Source: Ditylenchus dipsaci (lineage: Eukaryota; Nematoda; Chromadorea; Rhabditida; Anguinidae). Taken from it: 64,000 nt of DNA. The notes beneath the pieces were generated by a model that was not told the origin of the DNA, searched no databases, and worked only from the letters and a program-made list of their open reading frames with translations. The translations under genes were made by a program, and so were the position numbers. Location: positions 62,001 to 126,000 of the forward strand of contig SADC01000208.1 of assembly GCA_004194705.1 (NCBI GenBank). The letters are read 5' to 3'. Shown piece after piece: positions 33,379 to 45,300 of the stretch; position 1 is the first letter of the stretch; every line of letters begins with the position of its first letter.

Positions 33379-36300
33379 ATGACACCGAAAAATTTTAAAT
33401 TAACTCTAAAAGCTATAAAAGAAAGTCAGCTAATAAATGAAAAACCTACTACAGCACGACCTATTCGAGACAAAATACAGGTTTTGTCGGATTGGCAAAC
33501 CAAAATTCTGAAAAAACTTAGAATCAGCCTAATTCCACAAAATCAGGAAGGTGTTATAACAGGTACTGTTTTGAATTTTGAACTCAGTTAGCTCTTTATC
33601 TAACAATATTGCGAGTATCTCTATTAAAAGGTGTTCACAATGAGGGCAGAAGCCACAGTCATACTTTGAATGTTTTTGGCATTGTCTTTTTGACCTGCTT
33701 TTTGATGACTTCTCTTGTGCAAGTTACTAGTTCATTTGTAGCCAGTGAGATGAGCATACTTGCACGGGCGCCAGGCGCCCAAGGCCGGCGGCGTTTTTTC
33801 ACAAGCTCGGCGCCCTGCGCTAGCGCCCTTTATTTTTTTACAGCTGAAGCCGGCTTTCGAGATTTTCGGAAAGGCGCTAACTTTATCACAATACAAGCGC
33901 TTTTTTCAAAAATTTTGAATTTTTTTTAATTTTCTTAAAATGTCCCTAATTTTCTTAACATTTTCTCGAACTTTCTTTTTAGTCGAGTATTATTGAGATG
34001 AAATATTACATTTTTTATTATAAAACTCAATTTAAACACAAAATACCGGCGCTGAGCCTGAGAAAGAAAATAAAATAGCCGGCGCTGGCCATAGTTGCAC
34101 GGGCGCCGGCGCCGACTTTTTCTGTTTCTTTATAAAAATATTCTTAGCAGCTGCGGTAATAGCGAGTATGACCAATATGTTTTTTAAATCTAAAAGTAAT
34201 CCATTGGTAGTGTCGAAAAAAGAGTTATCGACAACGCTGGCACCCAAAATTGTCAGGCTGGCTCAAACATTGTTAGGTCGGCGCCCGGCGCCGGCGCTCA
34301 TTTTGACTAGTGGCGCCGGCGCCCGTGCAACTATGGCGGTGGCCCCTTATACCCTGGCGCTCCGACGACGGCGTCGCTTGCGGCGCCCTACCAAAATATG
34401 AAAACGCTCGGGGTCTCTTGTTGCGCCGGCGCTTGCGCCCTATTTTCCGAAACGTGCAAGTATGGAGATAAGCTACAAAAGAGGCGGCGGGTGGGGAGGC
34501 AACTTGCGCAAGAGAAGTCATTAAAAAGTAGGTCAAAAAGACGATGCTAAAAACAACAAAAGTGTGACTTGGCTTTTGTCCTCATTTTGAAACCCCTTTA
34601 GTCGCAACAGGACAAAACAGGTTTTAAAAGTATTTGTCGCGCGACAAAAACGACTTTTTCCGGATTTGTCGCTCGACAAAAAGCGGTCTTTTGTTATTAC
34701 TTGACATTGTTTGCTCTTTGTGCTGCTTACTACTTTTCTTTTACTACATTGCTTATGTGATTATTTTACAGTTAGCAAAGATGTGTAGTGATTCGGAAAA
34801 CGATGAAGTAAGCTAGTGTGTACTTAGTATGTAGTGTAAACTTGTTTCTAGCTTTCCCAGACCATTTTCAATGAATTACATCTATCAAGGCTCGTTAAAC
34901 AGTCCAAGGCGAGCGCGGTTTCTTTCGAATGAATGTAACATCAAAAAGTACATTCTCTTGCAGAAGCCTGTCTCCAACAACGCAGTAGAATCTTGTATTG
35001 GACAGTACAAGGGCCACTTTTCTGGCGGAGGCAAGCTTGATCGCAGTAAGGTGATTTAACATCACGTGGACGAAAAATAATCGGTAAGGCATGCTGTCAT
35101 CAGGTAGTCATAAGTTTGGTTAATTCGACTTTTGTAACTGCCACATTTAAGACACGAGGAGAGGCCAGAAGAACAGTTCCTACAAGTCCGCCTGAGGCAG
35201 AATCAGAAGAGCAAGTGCATGGTCTAGTCAGTGCTTGGAATGAAAGAATAAGACTTGAAACAAAAAAGCACTTTCATGAAGATGTGATGGCCTTCCTCAA
35301 ATCAATTCAAGGTGCACTTTTCTTCGCAAATGGCCAAAATACAGACGTGGATGTGTGAGTGATGATGAATAGGAGGAAGATGAAGAATAATTTGATTTAT
35401 GTTATGTCAAATGTTAAGCTCATTATTTTTGTAAGATGGTTAGAAAAATAAAGCTGAAAAAGCGGAACTAACCTATATTCCCGCGTAAACACGCGTGTTA
35501 TCTACGGGGTGCGTGTTATCTATGGAGGCGTGTTATTTGTGGGTACAATTAATGCTGAAGCTTTGGTTACAGCTGTTAGAGGGTTTTTCACCACCCGTAA
35601 TTTAAGTATGCATTTTTATTCAAATATTATAGCAATAACAACAATCATAATACATAAAACGAAACCCTCAAAATTGTCACCGGTATACATTTGTAGACTG
35701 TTCATTGCCTTTACATAGTGTCCTTCACGTTATAGTGCCAATAGTGTCCTTCACGTTATAGTGCCCTTCTTCAGCCATATGTCTTTCTTTTGAGTTTCAA
35801 AACATGCATTCGTGACATGCGTAAAATTTTCTCTTCTAACGTGTTTGTAAGCTAAACCGAGGTTTTACTTTTCACAAATCGTCCTAGGCACCTACTTTTA
35901 ATAAAGACAGCATAATTTTTTTGCCTAATACTAGAAAATTTATGATCGTTCACCTTGGAGTGGGTAACTACTCAGGGTATTGATATTCTGGTTAGTTGGA
36001 AGTGTATTTCGGTCCTAAAAAGCCTTGTAACACGATTCGGGATTAGAAACAAAGATTTAGAATTATTTTCAGCTAACTCCTATATTTTGAATTCTGGAGG
36101 TGGATACCCGCTTAGAGAGGTACCACGGGGTTCGCCTACCCTTTCTCAGGCTTAATGGTCATGATAATGTCTAATTATTGGGCATTTAAGCATGAGGAAA
36201 AAATGATGAGAAAATAACAAAGACATAATTATAAAACACTAGACACAAAAAAATAAACATCCCTTGGGTGGAGTCGAGCCTGTGACGGTGCGTGTTATCT

Positions 36301-39300
36301 ATGGGGTGCGTGTTATATGCGAGAATTTAGGGTAGGTGTTTTAATCCTTCATTGCTAATTATGACCGAAAGGGCTGATTTGAGGCGATTTGGACTTGATA
36401 ACTAAGTTCAAGTAAAACATAAATAATTTTAAGTGGAAGGCCGTTTGTGTCACGCGACAATAACGGGAAAAAGCTTTTTTTTTGCGCGACGAATTCTTTT
36501 GAAAACCTGTTTTGTCCGGTTGTCCTTTAGTCATTCACCAAATAAAATGTAGTACATCGTAGTGAGTTCATGGAGTTTTTTTTCTTATGAATCATCCATT
36601 TGCGACATTTTGGATATGTCAGCTAAATGATTACTTTAGTCTTAGTTATGGGTCTTGGTTACATTTTCAGTGCTTATTTGCTCCATCAAATTTGATTTTT
36701 GCTGATATACCGTGTTCTATTTACTAGAGCCACCTCTCCAATAGAACCACCCATCCTACTTTGAGAGTGTTTATCTAGGGTGAAAGTAAATATTTTGTAA
36801 ATATTTTCGTTTTTTCAACTACCATGAGCTTTTTCGGCTACCAAAAGTTGAGTGTATAAATAATTGTTTCAGACCAAGTCTATGTCAGCCATGCATCATT
36901 AAACGATCTTCAACCAGTGCTTTTGAGCAACATGAAAGTGCCAATGGTGCACACTGGATGCTATCTGTTGTGTCGTACTATAGTACCACCAGACTGTACT
37001 TTTGGAATTATGACTTTGATAGAAGATCTCTCGGGAGACATAGAAAAACTTTCATTGTACAACTTTAGGCTTGATATGAATGACTCTAAATGGGTAACCT
37101 TACTTTTTTAAACATATTAGACTAAAAGCAATGTTAAGCTGCCGAGAGGCACTATTATGCTTATCAAAGAACCGTGGCTTAGATACGGTATGATCGGAGA
37201 AGATGTTATGATCCAGGTGGATTCTCCGTCGGATGTGGTCTTTTTGGACAAAACTGACCGTAAAATGTTGGAATTCTACAATGCCCTTAAGTGGCATGGG
37301 CCTCAGACTCTAACACAAGAACAATTGCGGCTGGAAGGAAATAAAATGTTCAACAAGGCTGATTACGAGAAAGCTCTCAATTACTATTCTCAAGCCTTAG
37401 TTCTTGAGCCAGATTTGGCTGTTATTCACTTAAATAAAGCCGAAACACTGATACGCTTGAATAGATTTTTTGAAGCGTATAAAGAGGCTAAAGTGGGACT
37501 CGATGGAGGCGGTAATCAGGAAAAGGCATTATTCAGGTAAGTGGTGATGAAGAACAGTTTTTGATATAACACATGTCTAAGTATCTAACTAGGAAGCCAA
37601 AATTTAAACGGAGAACCAAAACCTTCAATACAGTCGAGTTCCGCTATAACGTGGCCTCTTCAAGTTTGTTCCCGCCTCGGGACCAGCCTTTTTTACCCTA
37701 ATTTTCGGAAACTTTCGCCGGAATCGATCTTAGTTTTTCAGTCTAGTATAAAATATCGTGAGGATTCCGGTTTCAACAGTCATTTGTGAAAATGAAAATT
37801 GTTTAGCCAATAAGGTTGCGGTTTCCATTATTACGCGACCTCTCTTGAAATAAATTTTAGCAAGGACCGCGGATCTTATCGGCAAAAAAATTTACATTTT
37901 TCGAAAAGACTGGTAAAATCGCAATCCTTGCGGTATTTTGGACGGGACTTGCCGATCAATTTTGGTAAAAGTTCTCAAAAATTATTGTGAAAAAATGGTC
38001 GGATCCGAACTTGAGGGGGTCGCGTTATGGCGGGACTCGATTGTACTGAATAAACTTTGAAAAATATAGAATGGGCAAAGCTTCATATGGTATGCGATCT
38101 TGGCAACAAGCACTGGTCCACTTTGAAACACTTCAAAGTCTATTTCCTCAAAGCGAAGAAGCAAAGAGCTTCATTGAAAGAACACATTCCCGGTTGAAAG
38201 AGACAAGTACAGGGACATTTGATCTACATGAGCTCTATCGCCAAGCAGTCCAATATAAATGCCGTGACCTGGATGTTGCCGACTATGTAGGTCCTATTGA
38301 AGTAGCTGAAATTGCTGACAAAGGACGAGGTGTGATTGCCACCAAAGATATTGCTAAAGGAACATTGCTCCTTGTCTCAAAAGCATTTTTTATTGCTTAC
38401 GAAGATATGCTGGATACATCTTTGTTTGCAATAAACACTATTAGTGACAACCTCGACGAAAAGACCGCAGTCCTAAACAAAATTGGAGTAATGCAAAAGC
38501 TGCAATACAATCCACAGATGTCCAGCGATATTTATGATTTATTTGCTGGCAATGATTTAAGCGATAAAAATATCTCTGAAGGTAAATATTTTTATCTTTC
38601 AGTAGAAATCGACAAATCAAAAAAATGAGGAAAACTAAGGTAGCTAAGTCTACCCTCGATAAACCAGCACCCCTGGGAACCAGCTTCGGGTGCCGATTTA
38701 TGATTTGTCGAATTTCTTTATCAGCTAGCCAAATCAGTTTTGTCGAGAGCGCCAGTTTAGGCTACCAGACATTTTCCAATATTTTTTCGGTAAATTCGGG
38801 CGAAACGACCGAATCGACCGAAAAAATATTGGAAAATGTCGTGCTACATTTTTCAAAAATATTGGAAATTGTCTGGTAGCCCCAGTTTATTAGGGTGCTG
38901 GTTTATCGAGAATAGACTGTGTTGAACTGAATTAAGTTTTTAAGGTGTGGTAGACGCAAAGCGAATACAGAGGATCTGCATATTCAATTCGTTTACTCCA
39001 ATCAAATTTTTTGATCCATTCAACGTTCGCAACGAAACTAAGATGCGATCTACTGGATTATGGACTTTTCCATCTTATATCAACCACTCATGCATAGGTA
39101 AGTCAGCTTTACTGCAATGTAAAATAATGTCTTACCCCGGTGCGACAAAGTATTTGACTAGTCTTGAGAGCCCAGACAAGAATCTTGCGTTCTTGTTCTT
39201 GCAACTGACTTGTTTCTCGATCCTGTTTCTTTCTTGCCCACTTTTGAATTTGTTGCAAGATTCTTGTGAGAGAATTGTTCTTTTTCATAGTCAAATTCAC

Positions 39301-42300
39301 TGTTAACTAATTTTTATAGTCAACCAGTTTTTGCAAACGACTGTATCTAGAAGTCACTTATATTCACAGTTAACTAATTTTCACAGTCAACTTTTTTCGG
39401 TAGCAAGTTAGGTTCTACAGTCCTTTAACACTCGAACACGCGAGCGGCACTTTAGGTCCGTTGCAATCAGAATTTCATGGTGATCATTTTTAATAAATAC
39501 ACTATGGGTGGTTGGATGTTCGAAAGTCCGGTAAAAACGCTATTTAAAAATTTTCAAATTTTCGAAATTTTTATTACGTTCAAGTTCATTTATCCAAGTC
39601 ATTTTATAATCGACTGCCAACAAATCATGACTTGTTCGATAAAGAATGAAAAGAGCTTTCTATTGATATATCGTTTAGACATTTACAGGTTTAAAATTTC
39701 AGATTTTCGGGCAAAAGAAAAATCATGTCATTTTTCAAAAACCGTTGTTGTCACTTGGAAATGCAAAAGCAGGTGTGTCAAGGCGGTTCGTTCGGTTGTT
39801 GTTATACATCATTCTACAGAGCAAGAAAAACTGCACCACATATAGCTTCGAAGAAATTGAAAATACGAGTTTTAGAGTGTGAAGCAAAAGTCCAAAGAAA
39901 ATCAAAAAATTTATCCTAAAACCATTTTGACGTGAAACTCTGTCTTTTCTAGTCAAACTAACATATCTGACGCCGGATTCGTGTTTAGCGTAGTCAAATT
40001 GCTTATAAAAATGCTCTTTAAAGTAGAAATATACTTTCAAATTTTGAATTCCGCTCAAGACGAAAACTATTTGAATCCTTAAAAAATATAAAATTTTTTA
40101 ATTTAAGCATTTTTATAAGCAATTTGACTACGCTAAACACGAATCCGGCGTCAGATATGTTAGTTTGACTAGAAAAGACAGAGTTTCACGTCAAAATGGT
40201 TTTAGGATAAATTTTTTGATTTTCTTTGGACTTTTGCTTCACACTCTAAAACTCGTATTTTCAATTTCTTCGAAGCTATATGTGGTGCAGTTTTTCTTGC
40301 TCTGTAGAATGATGTATAACAACAACCGAACGAACCGCCTTGACACACCTGTTTTTTCATTTCCAAGTGACAACAACGGTTTTTGAAAAATGACATGATT
40401 TTTTCTTTTGCCCGAAAATCTGAAATTTTAAACCCGTAAATGTCTAAACGATATATCAATAGAAAGCTCTTTTCATTCTTTATCGAACAAGTCATGATTT
40501 GTTGGCAGTCGATTATAAAATGACTTGGATAAATGAACTTGAACGTAATAAAAATTTCGAAAATTTGATAATTTTTAAATAGCGTTTTTACCGGACTTTG
40601 GAACATCCAACCACCCATAGTGTATTTATTAAAAATGATCACCATGAAATTCTGATTGCAACGGACCTAAAGTGCCGCTCGCGTGTTCGAGTGTTAAATG
40701 CACTGATAAATAGTGCTATGGCCCGAACTGCGAGAGGTTAAGTGTCGAGAGAGGGTTTATTGATTCTTTTTTCCTGTTATTGATTTCTTTGCTATGATAT
40801 TAGGTTGGTGCATAATTAACGTCGGTTTTTTTGTTGTGTTAATTTAGTGAACATCTGACATTTTAATTCAGTCTGTTTTGCTCACACATATTAAATAAAT
40901 TTTTGAGATGAGTGTCGAAAATCATTTGCACATTCGTCATATCCTGCTTTATCACTTGGAGAAGTGATGGTCAGCGGCACAGTCAACTCGTGAGCTCAAC
41001 GATGTTTTTGGCGAAGAAACAATCAGTGAAAGACAGGCCCAGAGGTGGTTCAAGCGTTTTAAGTCTGGAGACTTGTATGCTTCCTCACCCGCCGTATTCC
41101 CCAACCGTAGCTCCGACAGACTACGACGTCAATCGCTCGCTCAAAAACTGGCAAGTATGAAAAATTTAGGATGACCTAGAAGATATTGTGGCCCCTATTA
41201 AAGCGTGGATTACGTCAAAAAATGCTCACTTCTTCGATCGCGGAATTGATCGGCTACCGAGCAAATAGGAAGCTGTTATTGAGGGTGAATATGATCCAGA
41301 ATAATATTCAGAAATGCTATAGGCGGACTTGTATTTGGGTTTTTGTTGAATAGTGTGCAAATAAAAAACCGACGTTAATTATGCACCAACACCAATAATA
41401 TGTATAAAGTCTTTCAGGATTACGATGGTGGGGCAGGGGAAATTTTCTTGCATTCTTGCAAGAATCTTGCAAAATTGTGCAAGATTCTTGTTTTTTGCAA
41501 GAAGTGTTGTTCTTGTTCTTGCAGTTAGGAAAATTCTCAAGACTAGTTAGTTTGCCTTAGAAGACCGGGCAAAAAGTCAAATTTTTGTCAAAAAAGTTAT
41601 TTTTAAAATTATAAAATGTTGGCGCTACTTGCATACACACCCTCCCCCCAATCAACTTTTTTTAAAATGTTTTCAAACACCCTATATCGACCTAAAATGG
41701 CCTCAGAAGCTCAAAAAAGACATTATTTTGGAGTTCTGGTTAATGAAAAATTGAGTTTCGAGAGTACCAAAAGTACTTATTTTGAACATTTTTTAAGGGA
41801 TTTAGGGCCGTATTAGGGTGGAAATGGACCAAAAAGGAGCCGATTTCGAAATAAAAGGTAGATGTTGAACATGGTTTTGAATACGGGGGCCTACCGCATA
41901 AATAAACTCTGGTATGCATGCTTTTTTATGCATCCAGAGTCACTTTCGAGTGATTTGCGTCTAAGGTATGTGGGTGTGCGCATCTCAACCCCAAGCCCCC
42001 AAGCCAACTGCGCCCACTTCGGGGGCGCAGGGGGCTTGGTTGGTTAGGGATGCGCGCACCCACTTACCTTAGACGTGATTCCGAGCAAGACTCTTGATGA
42101 AAAATGTATTTAGAGGCTTTTTTCCAGGTCCCATGTTTGAAAAAGATGGTAAAACAGGTAAAAAGTCGAAATTTAAAAGTGTCCAAAACTCAATTTTTTA
42201 CTGCCCAGAACTCAAAAATAATGTCTTTTTCGACATCCTGAGGGATTTTGAGTCGATATAGGGTGTTTGGAAACATTTTTAAAAAAAGTTGATTTGGCGC

Positions 42301-45300
42301 GGGGGGGGCATATGCAAGTAGCGTCGAAATTTTTATGTGAGAAAGTGTCAGGAAAGAGTGTATATAGACTAATTTGGAGACATGTAAGCACAATTTACAA
42401 AAATCTATGAGATGCGTTGCATTACTAAAGACTTTAAAAGGCACTACCACTAAGGTTGCAACTTGTGTAGAGTTACACTCTATGCGACAAATTTGTCGGA
42501 AATCGTAAAATATAATAGTTGAAATAGTTTAACATTGATTAACAGAAGTGCACATTTTTCAACGTGTTTCTTTTAGAAAACTGCATGCGAATTTTCTATG
42601 GCGACATTATGATGGTTTATGCAGCGATTGATATAAAGAAAGGAGATGAGATATTGTATAGCTACGTTCACCCATTACAAGACTACAAAGAGCGACAACT
42701 AAGGCTGCGCCTATATAATTTCACATGCAATTGTGAGCTGTGTGAATTAGACAAACTAGACCCGTCTTATGATAAACGTGTAAAACTTTGTGAGCAAATG
42801 GAACGACTTGAGTCTACTATAGGCATCTATTGTCCACATCAAGTTCTACAAAAAATGGAGTCTCTTATGAGAAAAGTATGTTTGTTTTAAACTAACAATC
42901 GTTTTTGCTTGGAAAGGATTGCCTGCCTATTATAATATACCTTATTTCTTCTAATAGCACGACAGTCTGCAACAGAACGACACCCTAGAGGATGATTGGA
43001 AAATAAACCGACAGTCTCTAATAGAGCAACACGCCAAAAGCCGATATTATCCAGTTCTTGATGGTTTTTAGCAAAACTTTTGCAAAAAAAAGTTTTTTGA
43101 AATTTTATTTTCAACTTTACGCCATTTCTATCACTCTTTTCAAAGCGACTTTTTGTTTAGGACGCGTTCTGATGCCAGACCAGTGAAGCTACAAAAAAAA
43201 CTATTACTAAAACAGGACATTCATGGGGAGGTCGTTCCAGGTGGCTGTACGAAGTATATTCAAGTAAGGTTTTGCTGACTCCTATCAAGGTTTGTATTGC
43301 TTTTCTTAAACTCCAGACGTCGTGTGGAACAGATGTTCAAAGCCAAGCTCCAAGAACTCTACAACCTTTGAATTATGAATGAAGACAGAATAGAGTGGAA
43401 AAAAATGGAAACCGTCGACCAGCTTTGATGAATGTCTACTTTGCTTGGATTTGCATTGTACGGGACTCGCTATCAATTAAACGAGATTGACTGCTTCAAA
43501 ACATACGGACAAGTGCCAGGGGACGACTGAGGTTGCAAGATGCTCGTGCCTGTCTGACCAAATGAAATCAAGTCGAAGAAGCTGATCCAGAGCAGCAGGA
43601 ACAAAAAGGGCTCTTTGAACTTTGATGATTGCGCTATTGATTGTCAATTAAGTCCATCATTGACATGTAAACACATCATTGTCACTTACACACAGCATTT
43701 CAATAAATCCATCATTTTAAAACGATTGTGCTTTCAATTCGCTTAAAAAGGCTACCAATTAAAAACTTTCTCAATTGATGTTACTTCACCATAAAATTTT
43801 GATCTCAAATTGCTGATCTTTGTGAATTAGGTAAAGGTGAACCGAGAGAATGAAAGAATAAAGCGACAGTCTCGAATAGAGCGATACCCCAGTGGCTGAT
43901 TGGAAAATAAGCCGACATGTCGTTCTATTAGAAAAAATATGGTCTCCTATCCAAATTTTCTAACGGCTGTAGGTGGAAACACCCCTTGAAGTATGTGTTT
44001 ACCCCCTTAAATTTTTAAAAGTCGTTGTTCTCGCGAGGCTCTGGACCGTTCTATTTTGTGTGCCAGCTTATAGCCCTGTGATTCTAGTTTCGGATAAGCC
44101 ATCAACAGGCTTGGTGCGCTCTAAAAATTTTGGGGAAAATTGGTTTTTATAAATATACTACCTTTTTCAAAATGAATTGCTGTACCTCTTTTATACGTCA
44201 TGTCGGGCTAGTTAATACCTGATAAGAAACTAGAATCGTATGGCTACATGCTGGTACAAAAGCAATTTCAAGCTGTTGAGAGCCTCGCAACAACAAACAG
44301 TTTTAAAAATTTGATGGGCTAAACACATAATTTAAGGGGTGTTATTGGTTTACAGCCCGATTTGTAGCCCTTTTTTGCAAATTTATGTCGGATATCTTAC
44401 CGGAACCCTCACGTAGAATATCTTGGCTTTCTTTTAATCACAAATACATATAATTGAAGTTGCTTCTAAAAAAATTTACTTGCCCTCCAAATTGTAGATG
44501 GTAAATTTTAGCCTGGATTTAGGCCCTAAATTTTAGAGTGGATGTTTGGGCTCAAACCAATTTTTGCAAACTTATGTCGGCTATCTCTCCGGAACCCTCA
44601 TATTTAACATCCTAGCTCTTTTTCAAGCACAAGCACGTAAAATAAAAGCTGCGGATTAATTGCACTTTAGTAGTCCAATGGAATTTTACTAGTCCAATGG
44701 GAGTTTACTAGTCCAAAAATAATTCAGTAGTCCAAAAATAAATTTACTAGTCCAAAGGTATTTTACTAGTCCAATGGAATTTTACTGGTCCAATGGAATT
44801 TCACTAGTCCGACAGAATTTTAGAAGTCCAATCATCAAAGTATCTAAGAAAGGGAATAAGGGCTGTATTGGGAGGGGAGGAGTATTGCAGATGTTTTTTT
44901 TCAATTAAACACCGAGTCGCTAACAAAATAGGGCTGTAAACGAATAATTATAGTCAATAAAAGAAAAACTAACTATTAGTTATATTTTGTCACTTTTGAA
45001 GTTCACGCCGATTTTATTTTGTTATGGTTTTAATTTAATTTTATCTTCTTTATTTTTTAGCCCTAAACTGATCAACCCCGAAGAAAAATTGATAATAACA
45101 AAAATTTAGATTCTTCAAAGTTATGCACAACGTAAAAAACTGCAGCTGCAAATGTTTTACCCACTTAGATCAATGAATAAAGTGTAGGAGCTTGTAAACT
45201 ATTATTTTTCAATTAATAGATTCTCTTTAGTTACAAGTTATCGGATCAACTGGACAAAAGCTTGCAAGTATCCCAGCAAAGTTTCGAGTGTTTAAGTGAA

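Larger units (their letters stand above)
39148..41555. mobile_element. Outer element with TTCTTGCAAG arrays, holding two insertions
   Basis: The left end (39,148-39,290) has TTGACTAGTCTTGAGAGCCC and repeats of CAAGAATCTTG / GTTCTTGTTCTTGCA. The right end (41,430-41,555) has the inverted form, ending CTCAAGACTAGTTA. Between them lie the TTAA palindrome (39,429-40,693) and the mariner (40,800-41,395). Taking those out leaves about 550 bases. Direct repeats at the edges are not clear. Confidence 0.5.

Noticed and set aside
39477..40645. Long open frames on both strands (122 and 147 codons)
   Set aside because: They are mirror images created by the TTAA palindrome; no domain and no splice signals support them.
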